Shown piece by piece: positions 50,201 through 62,332 of a DNA stretch of 64,000 nucleotides. Below the pieces are notes generated by a model. It saw nothing but the letters and a program-made list of their open reading frames with translations, made no database searches and had not been told where the DNA came from. The DNA lies in assembly GCA_031002005.1 (NCBI GenBank), contig CM061919.1, forward strand, positions 221,834,739-221,898,738, given 5' to 3'. The stretch's first letter is position 1, and the number at the start of each line of letters is the position of its first letter. The position numbers were made by a program, and so were the translations under genes. This DNA comes from Vandiemenella viatica. Taxonomy: Eukaryota > Arthropoda > Insecta > Orthoptera > Morabidae.

Positions 50201-52860
50201 ACAGTCACCGTCCCACAGTACAGAACACTACATTCAGTACATATGACACCTCAGAACTATGTTGCAGAGTTTCTACGAGATTCCATCCGAGCTAACAGGC
50301 AGCTTTTGAAACGAAGCTTGAAATTTAACATATAGCACATGGCGACAGAATATACTCTCTCTCTCATATATATCCACACACTTTCAGAACAAACCATTTC
50401 AGGAGGTTAACACTTCTGTACTTTTTGAACCACCAACTTCAGTTCAGTATGAGCACAACATATTAGACAATTTTATACGGTACCAAACAGATCAGTTTAC
50501 CATAAGTTCCAATAGTTTTCGTTAGACGATTCATTAAGTTATGTTTAATTACTAATCCTTACAAAAATGGGGGTAACGAAGGTTAGTATATGTTCACCAA
50601 CAAGGAAGTTTCTGGAAATTGTATGTCTAACAGGGTTCCTGGACACTGCAACCAACATTCCAAACCGAGCTGTCACTATTCTGGTTTAGTCAGAGGCCTT
50701 GAAGTATCGCATTCTTCCGTGAACTGTGCAGACTAACTAGAATTAGTCACAGTGTTGTCTGGCTACAATTTCGCATGCACTGAATTGGAGTACGAGTCCA
50801 AATCTGATCTTTCGCCGTCTCAAACCAGGTTTGACGCCAAATAGGCGCTTTCACACTAGTATCAAATACTGTGATTTTGTGAAAAAAGGCACGTTTTTTT
50901 TACATTTCAGATCTGCAGAATAAACAGTGACTAGAGGCGCGTGAATGTCAACGGACCTCAGAGTCAACAAAATTCGTAACTGCAACAATCGCGATGGCTG
51001 GAAGTTACACGTCAGAATCTGATTGAGACTTTGCTTCAAGTGATGACTGCCAACTCTTTGTGTTCATGTTTAGATGACTAAGAAAGATTCCGGTTATTGA
51101 GTGGAAGATCTGAATCAGTTTTGCCTCCGTAATATAAATACGCCACAAACGACGAAACTTCGCGGAAATCGTTTTCTGCAAACGAGTTTCTTATGTGTTA
51201 ATCATTTCAAAATATCAGCTGAAGAGCTTTTTTTAATCACCCCCGTATCTCTACCTCCTTAATGTATTAGCTGTCCAAGTCATATTAGCAGAATTAGATT
51301 TTAACGCAATTAAGAACAGTCCCTAATGCTTCTGTGAGGTATTTTGTTTGAAATGTGCAGTTGTAGAGGCAAAAATTGAGGGATTATCCTGCATTCACCT
51401 AGAAGTATACGGAAACTTGATTAAAAATCGCAATCAGGCAGACCACTACGCCAGGCCCTAAAGCTTTATAACTTAAGAAGATGCCTTAATGCAGCACGTG
51501 TAACAATATCGTGCTGTATCTCCCTGCACTTGCCTGCAACCCGTCACAAATAACATCCGGTGCTACAATCCGCTGGTAGCTCAAGCCGTGACCGCCTGCC
51601 GCTCATGCGTACCGCAGCCCCCGGAAGACAAACGGGAAGCCTAACTGATCGACTGTAGGCGCTTAACACCATGAAAACTTACAGGATTTTCAACGTTCTT
51701 TAGAAGAAAACTGACCACTCAAAACTGAGCATCTAGAACGAAGCAGTTTTCAAAAACAATTTCTAATAACTGGGATATAAGCTTTATACTTTGAAGCGGA
51801 ATTGAACAAATTACGCCAACCTGGCTTATTTTTTTACAGAACTGTAAGAGGAAATTTATGAGACCAAGAAAATTATTTATATGTAGCCACGTCACATTGC
51901 AACAAGTGTAATTAAACTGCAGCTAAGTTTTGTAAACTGTTTTATCTTGAATTTTATTCCTCGGTCATTTCCTTCTCAACTTGTGAGGTAAAAACCATTT
52001 TTAATAATTCACGTTCAAAACTCATTGGCAACTTGTGGCGCTAATACCTTGGAACTAAAATATTCCCGTCACAGAGATGGCAAGCTGGCGCAAGTTGTAA
52101 TGAATGTAGTGAACAGCTGCAGTAGTTCTCGCCTTGTTATTAATCCACAAACAAATATAGCCACTCCCGGCTGCAGTCGGAACAGAATCGAAAGAATAGA
52201 ATTTATCTCTACAAACTTTCTAACAACTAGTAGTAAAATTCTGAAATGGTAGCCAACATTAATGGCTGTAGCCACAATAGTTCTATTCGGATTCGTTTGT
52301 CACGTTAGTAGTAAAATTCTTCAAATGGATAAAAATTGTAAATGAAAAACTTCGGCTGACTTGCAATATATTGTTTACGCGATATATATTTCACTAGCCG
52401 ACAAGAACAAAAACTTTCCCGAACAACGGAGAGATGAGGTGGAATAAAAATAGGAGGAAAAGTATCGGTAAAACTTAAAAGGTGGATGAAGCTCGACTTT
52501 ATCTGAAACCTGTGTAGACTTTGATGCTCGGGAGACGGCTGAGAAACTAATGTCAAACTAAACATCATACTGTTTCTCGTCTGCTACGTCTGGTGTAAAT
52601 GTATCTAAACTTACAGTATACCGCAGAACTGTAATACAGGAAATAAAAAAGCAGCATTACTTTCTAGAACTCCTCGTGTTCAAGCTTATCAACATGTCAC
52701 ACCTATCAATGCAAACTTATCGTTTTCAGTTCTAGGATTAGTGGACTTAGATCTTCCCGGCATTAGTTTTCCTCAGAGGACGTAATATAATATTTGCCGG
52801 GGTATACTATTTTTGGTAATCATTTTCAGGAACTGTTTTTTCCTATAATTAAATATATTC
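47300..52860. other. intron, no gene recognised
   Basis: Mostly AT-rich with short open frames. A tRNA-like CTGGTAGCTCAAGCCGTG near 51570 could be a SINE head, but no body was matched. A GC-rich inverted GGCGGC/GCCGCC pair lies near 49131-49152. Nothing else is supported. Confidence 0.4.
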
Positions 52861-52869
52861 ACATTTAAC

Positions 52870-53170
52870 TTTTTTTTTTATTCTTGATACTATCTAGCAG
52901 TTTATGTCCTGCAGTAGTTTTCAATAGCTTCATTTCTACAGCAGTGAGTCGTCGCTCATCTTTCGCTTTTATTGTTCACGCTTGACTCGTAAGCATGAAT
53001 CGGTCTAGCCAATAGTTTGCCTTTTCTCTCGTGTGCCTTTGAATTTTATTCGGATTAAAGTATTGGTTGATTGTCTCCAGTGCTCTGTTGTAATTTAATA
53101 CTATGAAATTATGTCTTTCTTCCAAATTTTTTAGGTTGTATCCCAAATATTTAAATATGTTTACTCTTTC
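52870..53170 (-). pseudogene. RTE-like LINE reverse transcriptase C-terminal relic
   Basis: On the minus strand the frame reads VNIFKYLGYNLKNLEERHN, ALETINQYFNPNK, then TIKAKDERRLTAVEMKLLKT and TAGHKLLDSIKN, ending in an A-rich run. The FKYLG block and the later K-x-D-x-RRL-x-A-x-EMK-x-L block are the characteristic C-terminal end of RTE-type and related insect non-LTR reverse transcriptases. One stop and the missing upstream part make it inactive. It differs from the 21.9/55.4 kb family. Confidence 0.75.
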
Positions 53171-54152
53171 TACAATTAAATGCGTTACTCAAGACTACTT
53201 TGCTCCAGTGCACTGAGGCGGGGAGGTACAACGGGACTGGACACGGGCCCAGGTCTCCCCCACTCTCCGCCTAAAATTACATTTAACCAACAAACATTTA
53301 TCAAACCTAATATAGTATACGTTTCAAAGACATGACACTTCACTCCCTGATTAGTAATTAGTACCACCCGGTAGTGGGTATAAAATGCTGAGAGTCAACA
53401 ACGGCATGTGGTCTCAAAACCAAAGCTTCAAATCAGACCAATGAGTGAAAAAGGCAGCCAACCACAAAATGCTGCGAAAAGGTGGTGAAGACATTAGTGA
53501 TGTACTGAAAAATTTAGATTAGTCTTAATAGTCAGCCACTATAAATTGAAAAGCTGATAAATTGGTAACTCACTCAGACACGACAAAAATCCAAGATTGA
53601 AATAGTAACGCTAGAAGAGATTATCAAAAGGTAATAGGCACATAGTAGCATCGCACGAAATGTGCTATAATATAAATATTAGTTTTGAAAAAAGCTTTAT
53701 GACAAAGATTACTTTAACTCAACTCTTAATATGTATCACGTTTTCCTGTTTAAAATACACCATTGCACATTAAATAAAAGAGGAAGCATCGTTATACCTG
53801 AAAACTAAGTCACACGGAATTGCAACTAATCTAAAATCGTTAGCTGTAGAGACATCTCTGGGGCGGCTAACAGACCAGAACAGCAAGGGCAACATTAATC
53901 ACGAGCTGTTCTCTGCGAACCGTATCGGACTCGTGGGCGGAGCACTCAGACCAGCCCCTCGCATAGACGTCGAGCTACTGCCAAATTATAAACGCCATAA
54001 TGCTCCCGCCTACAAGGACATCCAGCATTTAGATACACTAAACTTGTCAAACTCACGGAAAATACCAAATAATCGGGGAAAGTTTGTTTTGCTTTGCTTA
54101 ATGCTTTACGCATCGTCAAGGTTAGACATGGGAGAGGGTTGAGGTCAAGGCA

Positions 54153-54305
54153 CGACAAAAATTCGACCATAGCCTTTTGAGAGAACCTCCCCAGGATTCG
54201 TCTGGTGGGATTTCCGTAAACTATGGAAAATGTGGTTGGCCGGACTCGAGTTCTACACCTGAGTCCTCCCGAATGCGTTACCGCTCGCCCGCTGGGTCGA
54301 TGAGG
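54153..54305 (-). repeat. tRNA-derived SINE, family A
   Basis: CCATAGCCTTTTGAGAGAACC, GATTCGTCTGGTGGGATTTCC and a head with CTCCCGAATGCGTTACCGCTC follow the same order as the 4.4-4.65 kb copy. Head and body are both retained, though diverged. Confidence 0.6.
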
Positions 54306-54695
54306 TTAATGGGGTGTATCTGGTACTAGAACCATTCTAACCGTTATTCGAAAATATTTTAGTTAGGTCTAAACAAATGAGTCATCGATGGATTATAGGC
54401 GACATCGCGGAGTGCTGTGAACAGTGTAGGTTGGTTTTAATTTTCTTTCAATTCTTTGGCCATTAATAGCGTCGGATAACAGCGTAACAAGGAAGTTTCG
54501 ATGATCACCCAACGCATTTAACATCATGCAGAGTATCTGGAACCCAACCCACCAAAAGGATCACGCAAAGACCGCAAAATGACGCAAATTTCAATTATTA
54601 AATCTAAGGAATGGATTATATATAAGAAGGAATAGTAACTGCGGATGTGTGTGATGCGTGCTTCGTGTTTTTGGGCGATTTGTGGGGAGCGGGGG

Positions 54696-54748
54696 TGAGT
54701 CAGACACGGGTCGATAGTGTGACGGCGGGACGGCTCCGCTGTGAGTCA
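54696..54748. promoter_or_regulatory. paired AP-1 sites in a short direct repeat
   Basis: TGAGTCA occurs at 54696-54702 and 54742-54748, each within GTGAGTCAGxCACGGGTC-type sequence, 46 bases apart. The stretch is GC-rich. It may be an enhancer responsive to AP-1 or CNC-type bZIP factors, or a small duplication with no role. Confidence 0.3.
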
Positions 54749-55391
54749 GCACGGGTCCGCACGCCATGCGTACATCTCACGCACTACAACTTACACTTCT
54801 AAACGATTAGTCTTGCTCCAACAAGTTCACCACCACACTAAAGTTAAAAAATCTGCAGCTAACTGCTAACAATGGGAGGAGAGTTAACTGACTGCCTTTT
54901 GAACTACAATATGTCCGCTTATTAACTATTGTCTTGCTGTTCTTTGACTAGCAGTTAGAGCTAGAATCAACAAAAGTGAAAGAGCTGAGCCATGACTTTT
55001 ATGAAGAAACCATCTCTACATTCACATGGAATATCAGTATCAGTAGAAAATCAATAGGAAACGAATCTTTACGGTCGGGGACGGCAACTGAGCCAAGGTG
55101 CTAGACTCAAACGTTACTACTCGCCCAACAGCCTCAGATACGAAACTAAGCTCAGAGTTGTTTCCTAGAGCAACATGTTAATGCAGTAAGACTAATCGAT
55201 TAGTGGACTTTTACAGGATGCACGATGATCGCAGTCCTCTACCCAGGTAAATAACTTTCCAAGTGTGCCAACACCTTCGACCTTCCCTTACCGAAGACAA
55301 ACTGCGGTGCGTGCTGGAACGGCTTCAACCTTTAACATGAAGGCGGCGAGTTCTCTTTTTGAAAAGGTTTACCTTAAAAAAGATTTATCTA

Positions 55392-55543
55392 CATTTTTTT
55401 TTTCTGTCGTCAGTCTTTCGACTGGTTTGATGCAATCTTCCATCCCTTCCTATCCTGTGCTAGCCTCTTCATTTCTATATACCCCTTACAGCCCACGTCC
55501 TCAATTATCTGCTTCATATATTCTAATCTCTGTCTTCCTCTAG
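55392..55543 (-). pseudogene. LINE 3' end, copy 2
   Basis: Reverse complement of the 22131-22276 segment with only scattered substitutions, including the same DVGC, KGW and terminal GACGACAG plus A-tail. It is 5' truncated at about 150 bases, typical of incomplete LINE insertion. Confidence 0.8.
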
Positions 55544-56384
55544 ACGTCAGCAATTCTTCACACATTTCCACCATACAAAAATATTTATGACCACTATTTC
55601 AAAAACAGTTTAAATTTCTATTAACAAAATTGTATGACGCTTCCCAACAGTTTACACTCGCCTAATCAAACATCTTTGATAACTGTTACCATCATAAACC
55701 TAAATCTGTAGCGCCTCACCTAGATTAAGTATCAAATTTCGAAATAATTTTCCACAGACCGCACGAAACAAAGTTTTAAATATCACTGGATGAATGACGC
55801 CAGATGAGTCTATGCGATCATGAAACCGATTTAGTACTGAGCGGCGGGACTATTTCATCCCCGACCGTCGTCACATCCGCCTCCGCTCCGAGGTCCAGGG
55901 TCGACTGGACGCGGTCCAGCTTCACGTATTTTTCACTCTAATTTTGACGCTAGCGCACTCGCGCAAACAGAGACACAAGGTCTGGGCTCGGGCCAGTTAA
56001 ATATACGCCAATTTATTGCCAACAATGAGGTGCACTGTGCAACAGCTGCTGAGACTTCTCACGATGACCCACCATCTCCAACACTTAACAACTTACCAAA
56101 TACATTCAAAACGACGACAACGCTTAGTACGGTGTGTAGGACGCCAACTCAACGTTCGAGGAAAAGCATGGTTTGGGCGGTGAGGCCTGTCAGTTTGTTC
56201 GCTTGTGTTCGGTATCCTAGTAGTTATGCAACCAATTAGACATCAGAGTAAGATGGTTGGACAATCTACGCCTAGCAGACCTGCCCATACGTTACATCCC
56301 TCCGCAGTCCACGGTTCGCAGATTCGAAGGCCGTTTTGCTTAACTAATCGATTTCGATGACACTACGGGGCCAGTCAGGTAACA

Positions 56385-56530
56385 TGGCTGCAACAGGACA
56401 GAGCTCCAGCACGCAGCGATGCAAATGTGCGGCACCAGCGGGACGCCATATACACAGACCGAGGGACAACTCCATCACCAGATCTTACGCCTTTAGACCA
56501 TTTTCTCTAACGTAGTAACAGAGGAGACGC
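56385..56530 (+). pseudogene. Tc1/mariner-like transposase relic
   Basis: The plus strand reads WLQQDRAPAR and, in a connected reading, TPSPDLTPLDHFL. These match the second and third catalytic aspartate motifs (QQDGAPAH and SPDLTPLDFFLW) of a mariner-like group distinct from the 5.6 kb element. Stops and frame changes make it a pseudogene. A foldback MITE begins about 30 bases to its right. Confidence 0.55.
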
Positions 56531-56559
56531 AGAGACTGAAATAATGAAAAGATTACTAA

Positions 56560-56883
56560 GGGGGCATCCACAAATTACGTGAGGTGTTTTTCCGGATTTC
56601 TGGACCCCTCCCTCCCCCCTGGTGAGATTTCGTGAGATCTGGCTGGACCCCCCCCTCCCCTCTGGTGAGATCTGGTCCGTGAACTTTTTTGACGAAATAC
56701 CCTCCAAAAATCGACTTTGGCGCAAATTGTAGACCTTTTTTTTGGCTCTACTGTCCCCAATTTTTTGCAAAATCTCACGTGAGATTTCCGTAGACCCCCC
56801 CTCCCCCCTGGTGAGATCTGGTGAGATTTCGCCGGACCCCCCCCCCTCCCCCATTTCACCTCACGTAATTTATGGATGTCCCC
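56560..56883. mobile_element. PIF/Harbinger-like foldback MITE (copy 3)
   Basis: The left end GGGGGCATCCACAAATTACG and the right end on the minus strand GGGGACATCCATAAATTACG are flanked by an identical TAA (56557-56559 and 56884-56886). The 324-base interior consists largely of GGTGAGATCT and GTGAGATTTC blocks with C-rich runs, in inverted arrangement. It is the best preserved copy in this window and defines the family ends. Confidence 0.8.
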
Positions 56884-57884
56884 TAAGACTGGGTAGCATC
56901 AGTATGATATCTGCTCAGCGGTACCGAGGCGCCACTTTCAGAACTCCATGTGAACAGTGTAATGGACGCTTATTTTTCGCATTGGCTTACACATCAAAGT
57001 TTTTAGATAGCCTTATGAGAGCCTCTATTCAGGAACATGCAAAACTACTTCATTCCACCTATGAAACAACTATTTAAAGAATCATTTCTGTTTATGGGTT
57101 TCAGATTCACAGTACCGGATAGAAGGGCGAAAATGTTTGAGCCTCGAATTCCGGAGGACAATTCCTAAATTGGCAATACGGGTTTTTCGGTTTCCCGCGT
57201 TCTCCCATAAACACTTAAAGGCGATGACTTGACTTCCTTGTCAATAATCGTATGATCTATATCAACGAGCCATAATACCCTAATTTTAAGAAGTGCAGTA
57301 ACTAACTACCCCATCTATTTAACCGAATCTAAAGAGGCTGGGAGCTGTGGTAACTATCAAACACTAACTTCCACGTTGTCTGTTCTGGCTTCTGCAGACG
57401 TATTATCCGTCAGCAGAAGGTTCGTATTCTCATTTACGCTCATTCTGTAATGGTTAATTTGCTTCCATGTAATTAGGGGTAGTAACAGGAAACTGTCGAC
57501 ATTTAAACAGTTTCTTTTCAGAGTTAACTGTCATATTCCCGTAGTGGTAGTCAGATTTATCACGAGCCTGCAGATGGAAAGCACAAACAGCGTAGGGCTA
57601 TCACTGTGGTAGAGCTAATCTAGTCTTAGGCAGTAACCGGCAGCCATTAAGTAAAGCGTTCCGCGTGCCTGCGCTGGTGCAGTTAAGTCTATTCCCAGAG
57701 TTGCTAATTAATCAGATAAGCAGCGGAAATTCACATACTGTTCCCACTTCCCTACATACCGCACTACAACTTAAAACTGGAGATCAACATTTCTAGTACA
57801 AAATCAGTTATTTTACCCTCCTTAACTAGCAGAAGTAAAACATAGCCAATAACTGTTTTAACATTCTGAAGGATTTTTTTTTTT

Positions 57885-58050
57885 TTTTGCTTCGGGCTGA
57901 TGGACTGTAGACCTGTAGGTCATTAAAGCCGGAAGGGGATAGTGGAAGGTCAATGAACGAGAAGCAATTCGGCCGTGGCCTTTTGTAGGAATCATCCTGG
58001 CAATCACCTGGCACTATTTAGGAAAACCATGAAAAACCTTTCGGAAGGTA
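57885..58050 (-). repeat. tRNA-derived SINE, family A (body only)
   Basis: GAAGCAATTCGGCCGTGGCC, CTTTTGTAGGAATCATCCTG and GGAAAACCATGAAAAACC match the other copies. The left part contains CTTCGGGCTGATGG, also partly shared with the 26.9 kb copy. The head is absent. Confidence 0.65.
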
Positions 58051-58059
58051 TTTGCATTT

Positions 58060-60180
58060 TGACCTATTGCATTTTAACTTCTGCCTCCTCTCTACAGGAA
58101 ATTATTTTATCCGTACCGGTTTGGAAAGTTATGAATACACTCTTTCACAAAGAATTTCAGCAACTATCACCTTTACACCAACCACAATATATGAGGCAAT
58201 GTAATAAACTGCATCCGTCATAGAAAACTAAAATTTCGAACCGGTAATAAGCGTAGCTTAAATGTTATCGAGCACTTACAACCATGGTAATTGCGCATTC
58301 TTAATTACAATTCAGTACATTAACGCAATAAAAATTTGGTTACGATCTTCAGATTAAATCTCAATATCATATTTAAAAAGTTTTTACACAACGCGAACTG
58401 TAGCTAATGTAAAGCACTACTTAAAACATTACTGTAATCCGAAAACTACGAACGTACTAACGGGGAGTCAGGACATTGAAGTTTAACATATCTGTGAAAA
58501 AAATTTCGATCCGAAATAAACTGCATACTTAGCAACATCTGGGAGCAGTCGAAAATTTTTCCACGTGTCTAGTTTTTAACCTGAATAAACAGAAAGCAGT
58601 AACATACGCCAGGTACAACAAACCGAATGACCCGGGCGTCTTTTTGGAGTTCCTACACTCCCACTGCAAGTGGGGGCTTCCAGACATGAAAATTACTTCT
58701 CTCGTCACGTCATTGTTCGGAAGTTTGTAGTCTTATTATGCCGCGATATTCGGCGGAAGCACCCCGTTAATGAAAACGGGCCGCCGCTATAGAAGCTGCC
58801 GACAATGTCAGTAATTTGACAGCGCTAACAGCGGCATGGCAGGAAAAGATCCGCCCTTTAATTAATGAAGACCTTATTGACAAAGTAATTGGGAAAAGGG
58901 AGGACATTCTGGCTGCTTGGGTTATAGCCTGGGACTTATTCTGTGGCTGATAATTTGACGTTATGAAAAGATGTGCTCCGTACTTCCGGAGCGATGAAAC
59001 TGTACTTAGCTCAAAGCTAAAACAGAAAAGAACTTGGTTAGGCGGTTTTCTATGTTTGAAGGTGTCTATGCAGACTATCACCATAACAACAACTAAACTT
59101 TCCTAATAAATGTGCTTGTTACTTCCAATATGCAAAAAATCGTTTACAAGTATGACAACCAAATAAATCTGAACTGAACAATACCACACAACAGAATTTC
59201 AGAGCGATGTTATCTTATTTTGCGCTATCGCAGTTACCTACGAATGACATATCGTGGGGGAGAGGGGACATCTAAACATAGCCAATGCCTATTTTTTTTT
59301 CATCAGTTTTTAAATATGCATTGCTACGAACAATGTTATTTTTTTATTGCAAAATCACTTTTTTTTAAGAATCCTCACTTCAGTGGTTGTCTTTTCGCTA
59401 GTTTAAGTATTCTTGATATTTTCTGACAATCGAATTAATTCTTAACTTGTTAGATATCACAAGGTTTCACACATGGATATAAAAATATAAGCCAATTATG
59501 TTCTTTAAACAAATCCCTTTTTTTATCCAATATCGATGAAACTTAGCACACATACTTTAAAACGAGGAAGAAAAATACCGTTTATATTTGGTTTACAAAA
59601 ACCAACCCCCTATCCCACTCCCCATTCCCTTCAAGGAAAATTTAAAACCTGCGGCGGTTAAGTTCTTTGCATATATCTCGGAAATTGAAGGGAAATCAGC
59701 AAATGGCTGGTGGTGGAGAATGTTTAAACCAATCTGATCGCGTGGGATAAAACATCAGAGCTCTTATCTACCCGGATACTCTGCTACTATATAAATACTT
59801 ACGACATTCTCAGCGACTTTTTTCACAAATTCCTGGTGGTTTCAAGTGTTTACGTAGTCAGGCACACAAAGCCCCGATCCGAGAGACTGAGCTATATTAT
59901 TATAATTAAAAAGCTAATTAAACAGTTTTTACGATTTCAAAGCACCAGAAATATTGTGACTACACGAAAGGGTATGTGATGAAATATGTACTGTATCCCT
60001 AACGCAACGGAACTGTTCCATGTTTCATCAAATATTAATTCTGAACATTTTTCCGATTATTAAAATTCTTAAAAGTTCTTACTATTAAGAATTTACTTGT
60101 GTAATCGCTGTCAAGCAGCGATTACACCAGTCCCCTTTAGATGGCTGCGCAATAAGGATATTGTAAATTTTCCCAGTATT
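58060..60180. other. intron, no gene recognised
   Basis: AT-rich. The plus-strand frame at about 58775-58950 (includes LTALTAAWQEKIRPLINEDL) faintly resembles a Tc1-like C-terminus, but I cannot confirm it. Nothing else is supported. Confidence 0.4.
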
Positions 60181-60266
60181 TCTTGAGGTGCGAGAGTTAC
60201 GACGTATAACAAACGGAAGCGCCCAAGCAGAAACAAGTCGACTTGGAAAGAGGTTGAACTGCCGTC

Positions 60267-60268
<2 letters not shown>

Positions 60269-60332
<64 letters not shown>
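60269..60332. repeat. (GT)n microsatellite
   Basis: About 32 uninterrupted GT units, immediately left of a GC-rich stretch. The long antisense HT/VC-repeat frames over it are artefacts. Confidence 0.98.
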
Positions 60333-60333
<1 letters not shown>

Positions 60334-60339
60334 GGCCGA

Positions 60340-60510
60340 CTTGGCAGTGGGCGCCTCTCCCCCCTCCCCCGCGGCCCAGCTGGCGTCGGGACGCCGCCAG
60401 GCAGGCGACCGTGACCGTCGGCAATGGGCCGAGAGGCAAGGACGGCGCCCCACAAATAGGACGGCGCCGCGCTATAAATACAACACACCCGCATGATTCG
60501 TTATCTGCTA
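60340..60510 (+). promoter_or_regulatory. GC-rich patch with TATA motif
   Basis: TATAAATA at 60473-60480 follows a GC- and CpG-rich 130 bases containing two GGCGCC palindromes. A start would be expected near 60503-60505. No clear initiator, coding exon or donor follows, so this is only a candidate plus-strand promoter, opposite to the host gene. Confidence 0.35.
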
Positions 60511-60519
60511 ATTAGCTCA

Positions 60520-62320
60520 TCCCAGCTGCCAAAGTCGAACTCAACACCGGCACGGCTTTGTGAATAGACGGCCAACTGTAACAATTCAAATTAATCGCGC
60601 AGCTTCTTTGGAATGCAATTGGCGATGGCTTACCGGGACACTACAACTACCACCTTTCACTCTGTGTGGATAACAAAAGATAAAATGATTTAAAATTTTA
60701 CACGCTGCAGGAGCTTCGTAACAAGTCTAGAGATAAATGGGGAAGTAAATACGAGATTTATTTAAAGGAGTAAACCCGACAGCTCTATGTACTATAACGT
60801 TACAAATGTCTCCCTCCCCCTGGAGGTTATTGATAAGTACATATCAGCTACAAGAGTCAGTAAAAAAAAAAAAATTAACTGGCTGCGCCATGATAATTCC
60901 CCAACAGTGATAGTGAAAGGTGACATGAGCCTTTGTGAATCAAATTGTCGGATATGGAATGGGGCTCCTAAGGTAACCTAAAAAAGGAATTCGGAGAGAA
61001 AAATGGAAAGTTCCTGCAAATCAATCTTTACGTTGCAAATTTTAAACAATTTCTCACGACAAATATCGGAACCACTCACAAAACTGAAGAATGTGTAAAA
61101 TAGATGCCAAGTAGTTACTATAAACTACGGATATTAAAAGGTAACGAAATTTTAAAGCCGTGGAATTTTTTACATTGTTTTACAGAAATCAGTGTAGCTC
61201 GTAATAAAAAATGACAGGATTATTCCAGTAACTGACCATAATTACAAACAGCATTTTGTAAATGCGAGTAAAGAGAGTTATCTCGAGGGAAATTTTTAAG
61301 CAAGCTTTTATGTTACTGGAGTAGTAACATCGTCTCGACCCCTGCTACTCGGCTTGATTCAGACCACCCGGTTGGGTCGCGCACAAAAAGACGCCTCCCG
61401 CCGAGTCACGCCTACCCGCCCAGTGCGCTCGACCTTACAGTCGACCTTGGACTGCGAATTTGGTACTGTTGCAAACGTGCCAGAAGAACCTGTTTAGCAT
61501 TAGAGGCTTATAAATTATCTCAAAGTTCTACATTTCTAAGGTCGATATAGATCAAAGTAAAACAAACAAAAAACCGGTTTGGCTTCTTGGTAAAGGTCTG
61601 TATATTTCACGCAGCGAGAAAGCTCTCGTCCGCACACGCGGTTAAGAAGAAACTGAGAAAGTAGCAAGACGATTTTCTATCCTTGGCTCGCCTCATCGTA
61701 AGACCGTGAATCTGGAGTAGATTTAAGCAACTGGTTTTCTGATGCACACCGATGACAAGGGTCTTGTTTGAGGTCAGAGGCGACACGGTCAGAGCCCCCC
61801 CGCCAGTCGATAGGCCTGTTTGTCTCCGATAACCACCAGGAAGAGCTGATAACACCACAGACTTCACGGTTAAAGTCTACAGTCACCAACTTCATTATGT
61901 TTACCGCAATCCTAATGAAGAAATACTGGATACAGAAAAACTGTATAAAAAAAAAACAAACGTGTTCTCAGGTTTCTCACAGTGAAACTAAGGTAACTGA
62001 ACCGCTTTCCATCCTGAAAGCGGCGCAAATTTAGCACACGAAACTACAAGGCTCCAGATTTCCCCCCCCCCCCCAAATGAAAAATCATATGCAAAGTAAC
62101 TATAAATTTGTCTTAATTGCAGGACCAATAAAATAACATATAATGCACAAGTTTATGCTAATCTATGCAATCAAAAAATAATCTACATAAAAGAAACTGT
62201 CGGAAACAAACGGGAGGATTTTTGAATGTTCGCCCTTTGAGCACTAAACATTCTTTTATAAGCTAACCCCACCACAGCTCAGATAAATCAGTGAAGTTTT
62301 ATGAGTACTAACTTCTAGTG
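60520..62320. other. intron, no gene recognised
   Basis: AT-rich except for a GC-rich patch at about 61365-61450. A poly-C run lies at about 62063-62074. No exon is supported. Confidence 0.4.
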
Positions 62321-62332
62321 TAATGTACTCAC

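Noticed and set aside
60085..60515. Frames of repeated HT or VC residues
   Set aside because: They are translation of the (GT)n microsatellite.
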